Source: Actinomyces timonensis DSM 23838 (lineage in GTDB: Bacteria > Actinomycetota > Actinomycetes > Actinomycetales > Actinomycetaceae). Taken from it: 64,000 nucleotides of DNA. The position numbers and the translations under genes were made by a program. The DNA lies in assembly GCF_000295095.1 (NCBI RefSeq), contig NZ_JH806632.1, positions 508,450-572,449 of the forward strand. Reading direction: 5' to 3'. Below the pieces are notes generated by a model. The model was given only the letters and a program-made list of their open reading frames with translations, was not told the DNA's origin and made no database searches. Shown piece after piece: positions 11,464-27,771 of this stretch (positions within the stretch are counted from its first letter, which is position 1; every line of letters begins with the position of its first letter).

Positions 11464-13374
11464 TCAGGCCTCGACGAGGACCGAGACGCCGTCGCCCAGG
11501 TCGATGACATCGCCCGCGCGCAGCAGCGCCCGCTGGTGCTGGGTGAGACGGCGCGGGGGCTCGGAGGGGCGCATGAGGATCGTGCCATTCGTCGAGCCCA
11601 GGTCCTCGACGCTCAGGTCCCAATCGTCCAGCCTCACCGCGCAGTGGGACTTGGAGATGGCCTTGGAGGGGCTGATGACCGCCATGAGGCGGGGCTGGGG
11701 CTCGCCCTCCGGGGCGTCCGACTTGGGCACGCGCCCGATGATGATGTCGCCGTCGATCGGCAGGGCGGTGCCGTCGGAGGCGTGCAGCGTGCCGAGCACG
11801 GGCCGGTTGACGTGCCCGGTGCGGCTGGTCAGCGCCCCGCCGCACACGCGGCAGTGCGGGGCGTGGATCGGGTTCGGGTGGCCCTCTGTGCAGAACGCGG
11901 CGAGGACCTTGACGGCGTTCGCCGGCTCCTCCTCGTCCGTGGTCGCGGGAGCGGAGGTTCCCGCGGCCGCGGCGGCGCTGGACGAGCCGCCCGCCTGGGG
12001 GCTGCCGGCAGTGGCCGGCGCTTCCTCGACTGACGGCGTGGCGGCGGGCATGTTGGTGAGGGTCTGCCCGTCATGCGACCAGGGCTCAGCGGCCTTGTCG
12101 CTCGCGGGCGCGCTGATCCCCACACCGGCGTCGGCAGCGCTGCCGCCCACCTGGGCGGGCATCGGCAGGACCGGCGTCGGCTCGGCGGTGGCGGCGATCT
12201 CGGCCTCCGCGTAGGCCTCGAGCCGCCTCGCGGCGCGGGTCAGCTCGGACAGGTCGTTGACCGCGGGGACGTCGTCGGCGCTGATGGGCTCGACGGCGAC
12301 GATCGGCGCGGCGACGTCGGGCAGCGCCCGCGCATCACCAGTACCAGCACCGGTCTCACCGCCCGCAGCGCCATCGATGCCCGGGCGGCGCTCGGCCTGC
12401 CAGCGGCTGATGACCGCGTCCTCGGGCGCGCCCGTGGCGGACAGCACCGGGGACTTCACCGATGGCGCCGCCAGCAGGGAGGGCTGGTGGTCCGCGGCGA
12501 TCGGGGAGGCGGTCGTCTCGTCGTCGACGGCGGAGTCAGCGCCGTCAGCGCCATCGGTGCCAACCGTGCCCGCGGCACCGTCCCTGATCGGGATGGGACC
12601 CGTGGGCGCTGCCTGCGAGGGGATGCCGACGATCGCGTCGATCTCCGCGAGATCAGCCGGGGAGGGCTCGTTCACGGCGGCTGCGGCCTGAGCCGCGGCA
12701 CGGCGGCCGCTGCGGCTGCGGCCCTGGGGGGCCTCGGCGACGGCGGAGTCAGTGGTCGATTCGGCGGCCGGCTCAGCAGCGGCGGAGTCGGTGGCGGAGG
12801 TGTCAGTGGTACCAGCGGAACCCGCTGGTCCAGCCTCCTCGTCGTCGGAGGAAGGGGCCTCCGAACTGGACGACTTCCGGGAGCCCTCTGCCAGGGAGCC
12901 CAGGGCGACGGAGGAGGCGGCGACAACGCCGGAGGCCACCGGCAGCGGGGCTGTGTCCGTAGCGGCGGAGTCGGTGAGCTCGAGGCCGATGCCGCGCACG
13001 CCGCGCAGGCGGACCTCCTCCCAGGCGAGCACCTCGGGGGCGGAGATCGTGCGCATGCCCTCGTCGGTGTCGACGATGAGCTTAAGGCTGCCCCTCACGG
13101 CAGCGGTCAGCTCGCCGTCCTCCAGAACGGCGACGACGAACTCGGGCAGGTCGAAGACGCTCCCGCCGTGGGAGTCCATGAGCCCGTGGAGAAGATCGAT
13201 GAGGGAAGCGCCATCGAGCATCGCGGACCAGAGCCGGGGGACGTCCTCGGTAGAGGCCTCCCCGCCGCGGGCGGAGGCGACGGCAGCCAGGCCGCGCTCG
13301 CAGATGGCGGTGCGGGTCAGTCCAGGGATGTGGAGGGCGGCAGCATGGCCAGGGATGCTCTGCGCGTGCCTCAT
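11464..13374 (-). CDS. FHA-domain protein with zinc ribbon and long disordered linker
   Basis: This protein has 636 residues. The first 140 or so form an ordered domain that I do not recognise. Residues about 140-490 are Ala/Ser/Thr/Pro/acidic low complexity. A zinc-ribbon-like motif 'FCTEGHPNPIHAPHCRVCG' (Cys pairs spaced as a treble ligand set) precedes a C-terminal FHA domain with 'IIIGRVPKSD', 'SKSHCAVRL' and 'GSTNGT'. FHA domains bind phosphothreonine, and the neighbouring kinase and phosphatase genes suggest a phospho-switched scaffold. The ATG follows GGAGAA and overlaps the PP2C stop codon by 4 bases (ATGA). Confidence 0.85.
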   Translation of the reverse strand: MRHAQSIPGHAAALHIPGLTRTAICERGLAAVASARGGEASTEDVPRLWSAMLDGASLIDLLHGLMDSHGGSVFDLPEFVVAVLEDGELTAAVRGSLKLIVDTDEGMRTISAPEVLAWEEVRLRGVRGIGLELTDSAATDTAPLPVASGVVAASSVALGSLAEGSRKSSSSEAPSSDDEEAGPAGSAGTTDTSATDSAAAEPAAESTTDSAVAEAPQGRSRSGRRAAAQAAAAVNEPSPADLAEIDAIVGIPSQAAPTGPIPIRDGAAGTVGTDGADGADSAVDDETTASPIAADHQPSLLAAPSVKSPVLSATGAPEDAVISRWQAERRPGIDGAAGGETGAGTGDARALPDVAAPIVAVEPISADDVPAVNDLSELTRAARRLEAYAEAEIAATAEPTPVLPMPAQVGGSAADAGVGISAPASDKAAEPWSHDGQTLTNMPAATPSVEEAPATAGSPQAGGSSSAAAAAGTSAPATTDEEEPANAVKVLAAFCTEGHPNPIHAPHCRVCGGALTSRTGHVNRPVLGTLHASDGTALPIDGDIIIGRVPKSDAPEGEPQPRLMAVISPSKAISKSHCAVRLDDWDLSVEDLGSTNGTILMRPSEPPRRLTQHQRALLRAGDVIDLGDGVSVLVEA

Positions 13375-14255
13375 GAGGGGTTCTCCTTGCTGCTGTGCTG
13401 CTCCCGCGCTCGGGGCAGCGTGTCGTGCTTCGTCGACGGGATCGTCGTACTGTCCACGTCCGGCGCGGTGTCCGTCATCGCGGGCGGAGCGTGGGTAACG
13501 TCGATGACAATAACTGTCGCATTGTCCCTGCCGCCAGCCCCCAGTGCAGCGTCAATGAGCGAATCCGCTGTTTCCTGGGGCCTCTGGCCTCGGTGAACGA
13601 TGCTGCTGATCGAATCGTCATCAATCTCACCACTGACCCCATCAGTGCACACGATGAGCCGATCGCCAGCCCTGGCGGGGATGAGGAAATGGTCGGCGAG
13701 GGCCACAGGGCCGATGCCCGCCCCCAGCGCGCGGGTGATGACGTGGCGGCGGGGCGAGGCCAGTGCCTCACCCGCGGTCAGCTGGCCTGAGGACATGAGC
13801 TCCTGGACCTCCGAGTGGTCCACTGTGATCTGCTCAACGCCGTCGGGAGTCATCCGGTAGGTCCGCGAGTCCCCAATGTTGAGCACCCGCAGGCAGGCGC
13901 GCCCGTCGATGCTCGTGACGACGACGCCGCTGAGGGTGCAGCCCGGCAGCCCCATGAGGGGGTCGCGGTCGGCTCCCAGGGCGTCGACGTCGCGCGCGGC
14001 GCGGCCCAGGCATTCCATGAGGGCGTCACCGGAGATCTCGGGAGCGCCGAGATATGGGGAGAAGGCGGCCAGGGCGGTCCTCGAGGCCACGTCCCCGGCC
14101 TCATGGCCGCCCATCCCGTCGGCGACGAGGAAGACAGGATGGGCGGCGAGGTAGGAGTCCTCGTTGTGGGCGCGGGTCAGGCCGGTATCGGTGGCGGCGC
14201 CATGATCCAGGACGATCGCGCGAGCGCCCGCCCTCGATTCACCTCCTCGCGACAT
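13371..14255 (-). CDS. PP2C-family Ser/Thr protein phosphatase
   Basis: This 294-residue metal-dependent phosphatase has the motif series of bacterial PstP/Stp1 enzymes: 'TRAHNEDSY', 'VADGMGGHEAG' (metal Asp D46), 'NIGDSRTYR', 'VCTDGVSGEI' and 'GGRDNATVIVIDV'. The C-terminal 40 residues are polar, and there is no membrane anchor, unlike full-length PstP. It would reverse phosphorylation by the kinase encoded downstream. It starts one base after the RDD-FHA stop codon and overlaps the next gene by 4 bases, so the cluster is a tight operon. Confidence 0.95.
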   Translation of the reverse strand: MSRGGESRAGARAIVLDHGAATDTGLTRAHNEDSYLAAHPVFLVADGMGGHEAGDVASRTALAAFSPYLGAPEISGDALMECLGRAARDVDALGADRDPLMGLPGCTLSGVVVTSIDGRACLRVLNIGDSRTYRMTPDGVEQITVDHSEVQELMSSGQLTAGEALASPRRHVITRALGAGIGPVALADHFLIPARAGDRLIVCTDGVSGEIDDDSISSIVHRGQRPQETADSLIDAALGAGGRDNATVIVIDVTHAPPAMTDTAPDVDSTTIPSTKHDTLPRAREQHSSKENPS

Positions 14256-14256
14256 C

Positions 14257-16377
14257 TCAGGCTTCCAGTCGCGCGGTGCGCTCGCCCAGACGGATCGTGG
14301 AGCCGACGGGCACGGGGACCATCATGCCCGGCAGCACCTGGGTGGCCGCGCCGCTGGGCTCGACGACGACCGTCCCGTTGGTGGACTGGAGGTCCTGGAT
14401 GACGAGCCGGCCGCCGTCGTAGGTGATGAGGGCGTGCGTCTTGGAGATGGAGAAGGCCGGGTCGTCCACGGGCACGGGCTGGGCCTGCGCCCAGGGGCCC
14501 GCGGCGACGGGCGCGCGGCCGATGAGGGAGGTCCCGCTGAGTTGGACCACCTGGCCGGTATCGAGGGCCAGGCGCAGGGACGGCGCGCCGATCCCTGCCC
14601 GCTGCGCGGAGGAGCGGTCGAAGACGACGGTTGCCGCGGCGCCCGCCACCTGCGCCTCGTAGGCTCCAGCGCCCGGGGCCTGGGGGGCGGGAGCCTCAAC
14701 CTGTGGAGGCTGGGGGGCCTGAGGGACCTGCGGCGCTTGGAACGGCGCGGCCGGAGTGGGCTCGGGGCCCGGGACGGGCAGGCCCGGCTGGGCCTGCCCG
14801 GCGGGCGAGGCGTAGGGGGCGATTGGCTGCTGCTGGAAGCCGGGCTGCTCGTAGCCGGGCTGCTGGTAGGGCTGCGTCGGCTCGGCGAGTCCGGGGGCCT
14901 GGTATGGCTGGGCGGGCGCCTGCGGGGCCTGCTGGCCGGTCTGGTAGGCCTGCGCGAGCTGGTCCGCCTGGGCGTACCCCGGCTGGACCGGCGCCTGGCT
15001 GAAGCCCTGCTGAACCGGCTCAGCCGGCTGAGCCGCGCCCGGCTGGTGGGGCTGCTGGTACGGCTGGGAGAAGGGCTGGCCCTGTTGGAACGGCTGGGCG
15101 TCCTGCTGCTGGTAGCCGGGCTGCTGGAAGGCCTGCGCCTGATCCCACCCGCCACTCTGCCAGCCGCCCGATGCCGGGATGCCCTCCGGGCCGGTCTGGG
15201 GCGCCTGCGGCTGGGAGGACTGCAGCGCGGAGACCCAGCCGGTTCCCTCGGCCGCGGGGGCACCGGGAGCCGGCGCCTGGGGCTCGGGCGAGGGCCACTG
15301 GCCCGATGTCCCAGCGCCGGAGGGAACCGCTGGGGCCGACGGCGCCTGCGGGGCGGAGGGGACCTGGGGCTCCGGTGCCGCGTGAGCGCCCCGAGAGCGA
15401 CGGGGCGCCTGATCGTCGGCCTGGTTCGGACTGCCCTGGAAGGCGGCGCGAGCCGCGTCCCGATCGATGTAGGTGGTCTGCGCCTGGAGCGAGGCGAGCA
15501 TCTCCGCCGCGTCCGGGGCCTGGGCGAGCGAGGGGGCGGTCTCAGGAGCGGGCGCGGCGGCGTCGGGCCCGGGAGCAGGGGCGACGGGGGCGCCCTGCCA
15601 GTCGGTCTGGTCCGCCTGCTGCCACTCGGCGGGGGCAGTGCCCTGAGGGCCCTGGGCGTCCAGGGAGTACTGGTCCTGCCCCGGCTGCTGCCATGGGGCC
15701 TGGCCAGCCGGGGCGCCGAAGCCGGATGACTCAGCGCGCAGGGCCTCGTCGGGACGGAGCTGCCAGTCGCCGGTCGAGGACTGCGCCTCCGAGGCGCCGC
15801 CCATCGGGTCGCCGCCCATCATGGCCAGGGGCGATCCAGCGTCGTTGTAGGCGGGGGCAACGGCGATGGGCTCCTCGCCCCAGGGCAAGGAGGAGTTCTT
15901 GGCGTCGACGGCGTAGATGTCGGTCACCCGGTCGAACCAGAAGCGGTCGAACTCGTCGCGGGTGCAGCAGTAGACGATGATCGCGCCGATGCCAATGGTG
16001 AAGATGCCGATGAGCGACTGGATGATCTTCTTGATCAGGCCCTGCCAGCCGGGGTAGTCGGGGTAGGACCAGCGGGCCCAGGTCACGCCCGCGATGCGCA
16101 TACCGGGTGTCGCGCCTTTCCTCATCAAGGCGATGATCCAATACTTGATCGCCACCCACAGGACGATGATCGCGCCGACGAGTCCACCGATGATGGCACC
16201 GGCGGTATCGCCGACCGCTTTGCCTCCACAGACGGTGGCTCCGATGACGAGGCCGAGCAGTCCCCCGAGGACGCCGTCGAGCAGCAAGGCGATGAATCGC
16301 GCTGAGAGCCGCGCCGGCGGAGCGCTTGCGAGGTGCGGCGGGAGCAGCCCGGGATCGCTGGTGCTGGGGAGAGTCAT
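14257..16377 (-). CDS. RDD-FHA membrane protein with Pro/Gln-rich linker
   Basis: The protein is about 706 residues from the ATG at 16377; an ATG at 16389 is an in-frame alternative. Residues 20-150 form an RDD domain ('LSARFIALLLDGVLGG', 'KGATPGMRIAGVTW') with several transmembrane helices. A very long Pro/Gln/Ala-rich linker (about 190-600), rich in 'QQPGYQQ' and 'QAPQ' type repeats, connects it to a C-terminal FHA domain ('LSGTSLIGRAPVA', 'ISKTHALITYDGG', 'LQSTNGTVVV'). It would tether a phosphothreonine reader to the membrane. This fits recruitment of phosphorylated partners of the adjacent kinase (inference). Confidence 0.87.
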   Translation of the reverse strand: MTLPSTSDPGLLPPHLASAPPARLSARFIALLLDGVLGGLLGLVIGATVCGGKAVGDTAGAIIGGLVGAIIVLWVAIKYWIIALMRKGATPGMRIAGVTWARWSYPDYPGWQGLIKKIIQSLIGIFTIGIGAIIVYCCTRDEFDRFWFDRVTDIYAVDAKNSSLPWGEEPIAVAPAYNDAGSPLAMMGGDPMGGASEAQSSTGDWQLRPDEALRAESSGFGAPAGQAPWQQPGQDQYSLDAQGPQGTAPAEWQQADQTDWQGAPVAPAPGPDAAAPAPETAPSLAQAPDAAEMLASLQAQTTYIDRDAARAAFQGSPNQADDQAPRRSRGAHAAPEPQVPSAPQAPSAPAVPSGAGTSGQWPSPEPQAPAPGAPAAEGTGWVSALQSSQPQAPQTGPEGIPASGGWQSGGWDQAQAFQQPGYQQQDAQPFQQGQPFSQPYQQPHQPGAAQPAEPVQQGFSQAPVQPGYAQADQLAQAYQTGQQAPQAPAQPYQAPGLAEPTQPYQQPGYEQPGFQQQPIAPYASPAGQAQPGLPVPGPEPTPAAPFQAPQVPQAPQPPQVEAPAPQAPGAGAYEAQVAGAAATVVFDRSSAQRAGIGAPSLRLALDTGQVVQLSGTSLIGRAPVAAGPWAQAQPVPVDDPAFSISKTHALITYDGGRLVIQDLQSTNGTVVVEPSGAATQVLPGMMVPVPVGSTIRLGERTARLEA

Positions 16378-16662
16378 AGTCACGTCCATCCTGATCGGCG
16401 TCGCCCAGTCAGTGGGTGGGGCGCAGATTGCAGAGTCACCGCGCCTCGCGGGCACGGAATCGGATGCGGCACGCCAGCGTCATCATGGATGGATGACACG
16501 AGTCTTCACCGATCCGTGATCTGAGCGTAGCGAGGACTGGCCGCTCGCGCTTCCCCCATGAAGGGATGAACTGGATCGAGGACGTGGGATATCTCGCCCT
16601 CCGGGACGGGCCCGGACCGTGCGGAGGGCGGCCAGCAACGCCCGGGACGCCGGCTCGGGGCC

Positions 16663-17628
16663 TCACATACGGGCGGTCGGCGCCGGGACCTTCCCCACGG
16701 CGGCCGTGATGACCTGCGTGGCCGTGGCCCCGGCGAACTCGGCGTCGGGGTCCATGACGAGCCGGTGCGCCCACACGACCTCCGCGAGTGCCTTGACGTC
16801 GTCGGGCAGGACGTAGGCGCGGCCCTGCGAGGCGGCCCACACGCGGATCGCCCGGGTCATGGCGATGGCGCCACGCGTGGACACGCCCAGGCGGGTGGAC
16901 GGATCCTCCCGGGTGGCCTCGATGAGCGCACCAATGTAGTCCAGGACGGCGGACTCCACGTGGTTCTCCGAGGCGAGGTCGGACATGGAGGCGACGGCGG
17001 AGGAGGAGATGACCGCGGAGATCGCCTGGGACCGGTCGGGGCGGGCCGAGCCGGCCAGCACCTGGGTGAGGGCGGTGCGGTCCGGGTAGCCCACGGAGGT
17101 CTTCATGAGGAAGCGGTCGAGCTGCGCCTCGGGGAGCCGGTAGGTGCCGGCCTGCTCGACCGGGTTCTGGGTGGCTATGACCATGAAGGGGCGGCCCGCG
17201 TCATGGCGCTCCCCATCGACCGTCACATGCGACTCCTCCATGACCTCCAGGAGGGCGGACTGGGTCTTCGGCGAGGCGCGGTTGATCTCATCGGCCAGGA
17301 CGATCGAGGAGAAGACAGGCCCGGGGTGGAACTCCCAGGAACCGGTCTTCTGGTCGTAGACGGTCACGCCCGTAATGTCGCTGGGCAGGAGGTCGGGGGT
17401 GAACTGGATGCGCGAGTGCGTGCCCTGGACGGTGGCCGCGATGGCGCGGGCCAAGGCCGTCTTGCCGGTCCCCGGGGCGTCCTCCAGGAGGAGGTGGCCC
17501 TCGGCGAGCATCGTGGTCAGGGCGAGGCGGATGACATCCTCCTTGCCCAGGAGGGCCTGGCCGACGTTGTCGACCATCTTGCCGAAGGTGTCGGCGAACC
17601 AGGTCGCGTTCTCCTGGGTGATGGGCAT
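16663..17628 (-). CDS. MoxR-family AAA+ ATPase
   Basis: MoxR ATPases act as chaperones that help metal-cofactor insertion or complex maturation. This 321-residue protein has Walker A 'APGTGKTAL' (GTGKTA at 53-58), Walker B 'VLADEINRA', sensor 1 'VIATQNPVEQAGTYRLPEAQLDRF' region and the C-terminal lid 'GVSTRGAIAM'. It leads the FHA/PP2C/kinase cluster. The usual MoxR partners (DUF58 and VWA proteins) are not adjacent, which is a little unusual. The ATG follows AGGAA. Confidence 0.92.
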   Translation of the reverse strand: MPITQENATWFADTFGKMVDNVGQALLGKEDVIRLALTTMLAEGHLLLEDAPGTGKTALARAIAATVQGTHSRIQFTPDLLPSDITGVTVYDQKTGSWEFHPGPVFSSIVLADEINRASPKTQSALLEVMEESHVTVDGERHDAGRPFMVIATQNPVEQAGTYRLPEAQLDRFLMKTSVGYPDRTALTQVLAGSARPDRSQAISAVISSSAVASMSDLASENHVESAVLDYIGALIEATREDPSTRLGVSTRGAIAMTRAIRVWAASQGRAYVLPDDVKALAEVVWAHRLVMDPDAEFAGATATQVITAAVGKVPAPTARM

Positions 17629-17886
17629 GGCTGGGTTCCTGTTCGGGTCACGGCGGAGAGGAGGCTAGGGACGGGAGCGCTCCACCGGAGAGCTCAGGGC
17701 CCACTCCCGAGGCGCCCCGCGCGCCAGGTCCGCTCGTTCAGGGATACGCGGACCGGCCTGTCACGGGATGCCTCCGTTCGTCAAGGATTCTCGCATACTC
17801 GCCCGCTCTGGCCGGGGCAGGCACCGCCCTGCCAGGCCTCAAATTGGACTCAATGATGAATGCCCAGGTGAAACCCTGTCACAACT

Positions 17887-17931
17887 GATGGCCGTGGGCC
17901 GGTCCCTGCTGGGGACCGGCCCACGGCCATC
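17887..17931 (-). terminator. Terminator of rpoBC
   Basis: A perfect 20-bp stem (17887-17906 with 17912-17931) and 5-base loop lies about 80 bases past the rpoC stop. It ends the rpoBC transcript before the MoxR unit. Apart from this hairpin and the unidentified MoxR promoter, I see nothing in 17629-18008. Confidence 0.8.
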
Positions 17932-18008
17932 ATTCGCGCTCCCGGGCGCGCTGGGCTCGCGGAGTGCTCAGCGAGCCCGCCGCGGCCCGGGGGCGGATGA
18001 GAACTGAG

Positions 18009-21965
<3,957 letters not shown>

Positions 21966-21984
21966 AGTTCCTACTTCCGATGGG

Positions 21985-25506
<3,522 letters not shown>

Positions 25507-25930
25507 GTGGGGATCCTTCCCTCAGTCCGGGGATCACTCTCGCGTCCGACGGCATGGCTGACACCGGTTTTCCCCCAGGATGACGCGGATCGTGGCAGGG
25601 CCTCACCGCGCCGTCCGAGAGGGCCATCGACGACAGCACGCATACTGGACGCAAAGCGCTAGCGTACACGGCAGGTTTTGTACCTTCCACATCGGGAGAA
25701 GCCTTGATCTTGCGATTCCCGCCACAGTCGCGCATACTGCCCCGCCGCGAGGGTCGCTTCTCCGCGCGCTGGCGGGGATCGGGGTGTGTGGGGTGGGTAC
25801 AGTGATGTGTGTTGGGCGGCCCGCGGCGGCGGGTGGGTGCGCGTGGCGCCGAGCCCAGCCAGCGATGGGGCCCGCGGCAAGCACGACCGCAGTGGCCGCC
25901 TCAGCAGCGAGGAATCAACTCATCCGCGCA
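25507..25930. other. Leader region of rpoBC
   Basis: These 424 gene-free bases lie between the last Tad-locus gene and rpoB. A near-duplicate motif (ACAG followed by CGCATACTG) occurs at about 25633-25646 and 25727-25737. I cannot assign -10 and -35 boxes with confidence. The region must contain the rpoBC promoter, since no ribosomal-protein gene reads directly into rpoB. Confidence 0.4.
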
Positions 25931-26404
25931 TCATGCCCGCAGGGCCGCCTGGGGCACAGGAGGAGTTGGGGCATAGGAGTGCTCGGCGCCCGGTAGAGCG
26001 TCCGGGAGAAGACTGCTGCCGGTCGTGGTCTCCGTCGTGGTGATGATGGAGCCCCGCCATATGCCGAGTGCCTCGGCCTGCCCCTCCTCCATCTCGATCA
26101 CGGCCGCGGCCGAAACCCGTGGAGCGCCCATGCGCCCGGGCCGGTGGGTGGCCATGGAGACAACCTGCCCCGTCCTGGAGACGTAGACGGCCTCGAGCGC
26201 GTACCTCATGCCGAAGCAGTGGATCCAGTTGCAGCGGGTGATCCAGAGAGCTCCAGCGATGCCGTCGGTGCCGAGGAGCCCCTTGTCGCGCTCGGCGCGA
26301 GTGCGGGCCGTCCAGACGGGGAGTGAGGTCACACGACCGTCCACGATCAGGAGCGGCAATACGGAGGGATCATCAGAGGACCACACAGGGGACGTCGTCG
26401 TCAT
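25931..26404 (-). CDS. DUF192 family protein, copy 1
   Basis: This 157-residue protein of the DUF192 family is recognised by 'RAERDKGLLG', 'ALWITRCNWIHCFGMRYAL' and 'VIEMEEGQAEALGI'. The function of the family is unknown. No signal peptide is apparent, although many relatives are exported. It is the terminal gene of the Tad locus and is almost identical in its N-terminal half to the protein at 42485-42946, at the opposite end of the locus. The C-terminal tails differ (here 'SSLLPDALPGAEHSY'). Confidence 0.85.
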   Translation of the reverse strand: MTTTSPVWSSDDPSVLPLLIVDGRVTSLPVWTARTRAERDKGLLGTDGIAGALWITRCNWIHCFGMRYALEAVYVSRTGQVVSMATHRPGRMGAPRVSAAAVIEMEEGQAEALGIWRGSIITTTETTTGSSLLPDALPGAEHSYAPTPPVPQAALRA

Positions 26405-26563
26405 GGATCTGACCCTAGATCCGAGCCGACACTCCGACGAGGGGCGAGCACCCCAAGCAACGCCCTATCGCAGTCCTCACAATGCGCAGCAGGACGCCCA
26501 TCGCCCGCAGACGATCATCTCGCGCCACAACCAGTAGGAGAGGGCGAGACTCCACCCCACCGC

Positions 26564-27079
26564 CTACGTGAGCTCGATCCAGCGGCCGAGGGTATGGAGC
26601 TGGTCGCTCGTGATGCCCTCGCCGGAGAAGTCCACCAGGGCGATCCTGCCGCCGTTGCTGACCGCCCAGATCGCGCCCTTGCTCGCGTGGGGCCAAGTGA
26701 TGCTGTAGTCCTGGCGGACGAGGGTCGTCGAGCCGTCGGAGACCGCCCGCCTGGTGCCCACGGGCAGGAAGCCGCGCGTGGTGGCGCGGGCCGCGTGCAT
26801 GGCGAGATCCACGGCGTCGGCGGGGCTGGAGGCGGACACCTTCGCCGCGGTCAGGAGGATCCCGGAGGGGTCTTTCGGGGAGACCCATCTGCTCCCCCAC
26901 AGTCCCGAGGAGAGGGAGGAACGGTCCCAGCCCGAGGGGACGATGGCGCGCAGATCGCCGTCCTCCACACTGTCCCAGTCCGATCCCGCCGCTGAGCCCC
27001 CGGCGCAGGCGGCGAGGGTGAGGCCCACAGCAGTCGCGGCACTCGCGCTCATCCCGGCGCGCCTGGTGATCGTCGTCAT
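26564..27079 (-). CDS. Small predicted lipoprotein in Tad locus
   Basis: This 171-residue protein starts with an Arg-rich N-terminus and a lipobox 'LTLAACAGG' (Cys about residue 25), so it should be lipid-anchored outside the membrane. The mature domain ('LRAIVPSGWDRSSLSSGLWG' and an end near 'LGRWIEL') resembles in pattern the LpqN/PsbP-like domains of actinobacterial lipoproteins, but I cannot name a family. Its start overlaps the end of the upstream gene by 4 bases, so it belongs to the same operon. Confidence 0.7.
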   Translation of the reverse strand: MTTITRRAGMSASAATAVGLTLAACAGGSAAGSDWDSVEDGDLRAIVPSGWDRSSLSSGLWGSRWVSPKDPSGILLTAAKVSASSPADAVDLAMHAARATTRGFLPVGTRRAVSDGSTTLVRQDYSITWPHASKGAIWAVSNGGRIALVDFSGEGITSDQLHTLGRWIELT

Positions 27080-27771
27080 CGGGTCCTCCTGGTCATGGCG
27101 AGGGTGTCCTCGATCCCGTTACGCAGCCCGTCGTCGAGGACGCTGCCGAGGAGCGTGACCACACCTGCCGCGCTGGACGAGGCGATGATCCATGTCCACC
27201 CGTAGAAGGCGCCCTCGGAGCCCCACACGAAGGCGACTCGCTCCACGACGGATTGCGACTCCAGCTGCCAGCGCACCCGGGTGATCTCCGCGTAGCCCTC
27301 GATGAGTCCGGAGTTGGCGAGGTCGGTTGTCTGGCGGAGGCCGGCCGCGGTGGTGCTCGCATCGGCGGCTGAGATCATGACTCGGTGCCAGCCGGCCTGA
27401 TCGGACGATGGGACGTCATAGGACATGGTGTAGAGGCCCCAGTCCGGGTGGGGCGAGGGGCCGACGGCCGTGGCCGGCAGGCTGAACGTGATCCCCGAGG
27501 CGTTGATCTGCTGCCAGTTCGAGGGGGCCTCGTTCGGCCCTGGGCTGGGCGAGTAGGGCTGGACGACGTCGTCCATGGCGGTCTTGCCGTCATTGGGGGC
27601 CGTGGTGGGGCCCCCGCACATGGAGAGTGCTCCGAGGCCGATCACCCCGACTCCGGCGGCGCCGGCACCGGTGAGGATGAGGTTCCGGCGCCGGCGCGCC
27701 TGCTCTTCCTGGCGGGCGAGGTTCTGCCAGCGCTCTTCTGGGGGCGGTGGAGCCGCGATCGGTTCCGTCAT
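27076..27771 (-). CDS. Membrane-anchored protein of unknown function
   Basis: This 231-residue protein has a cytoplasmic N-terminus of about 30 residues rich in Pro, Glu and Arg and a single hydrophobic segment ('LILTGAGAAGVGVIGLGAL'). A Pro/Ser linker follows, then an extracytoplasmic domain starting 'NASGITFSLPATAVG'. The Cys after the membrane segment ('LSMCGG') is not a canonical lipobox. The ATG at 27771 overlaps the preceding stop (ATGA). The mature domain shares a general pattern with the lipoproteins at 26564 and 43439, which suggests divergent copies of one fold (inference). Confidence 0.65.
   Translation of the reverse strand: MTEPIAAPPPPEERWQNLARQEEQARRRRNLILTGAGAAGVGVIGLGALSMCGGPTTAPNDGKTAMDDVVQPYSPSPGPNEAPSNWQQINASGITFSLPATAVGPSPHPDWGLYTMSYDVPSSDQAGWHRVMISAADASTTAAGLRQTTDLANSGLIEGYAEITRVRWQLESQSVVERVAFVWGSEGAFYGWTWIIASSSAAGVVTLLGSVLDDGLRNGIEDTLAMTRRTR

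Noticed and set aside
10458-17628. Type VI secretion regulatory module
   Set aside because: Kinase, PP2C and FHA genes resemble the T6SS threonine-phosphorylation pathway, but no tss or tag structural genes are present and the host is Gram-positive.
25630-25740. Repeated CGCATACT motif as a promoter pair
   Set aside because: The motif occurs twice here and once near 17790, but no correctly spaced -35 element is visible in either direction, so I do not call promoters.
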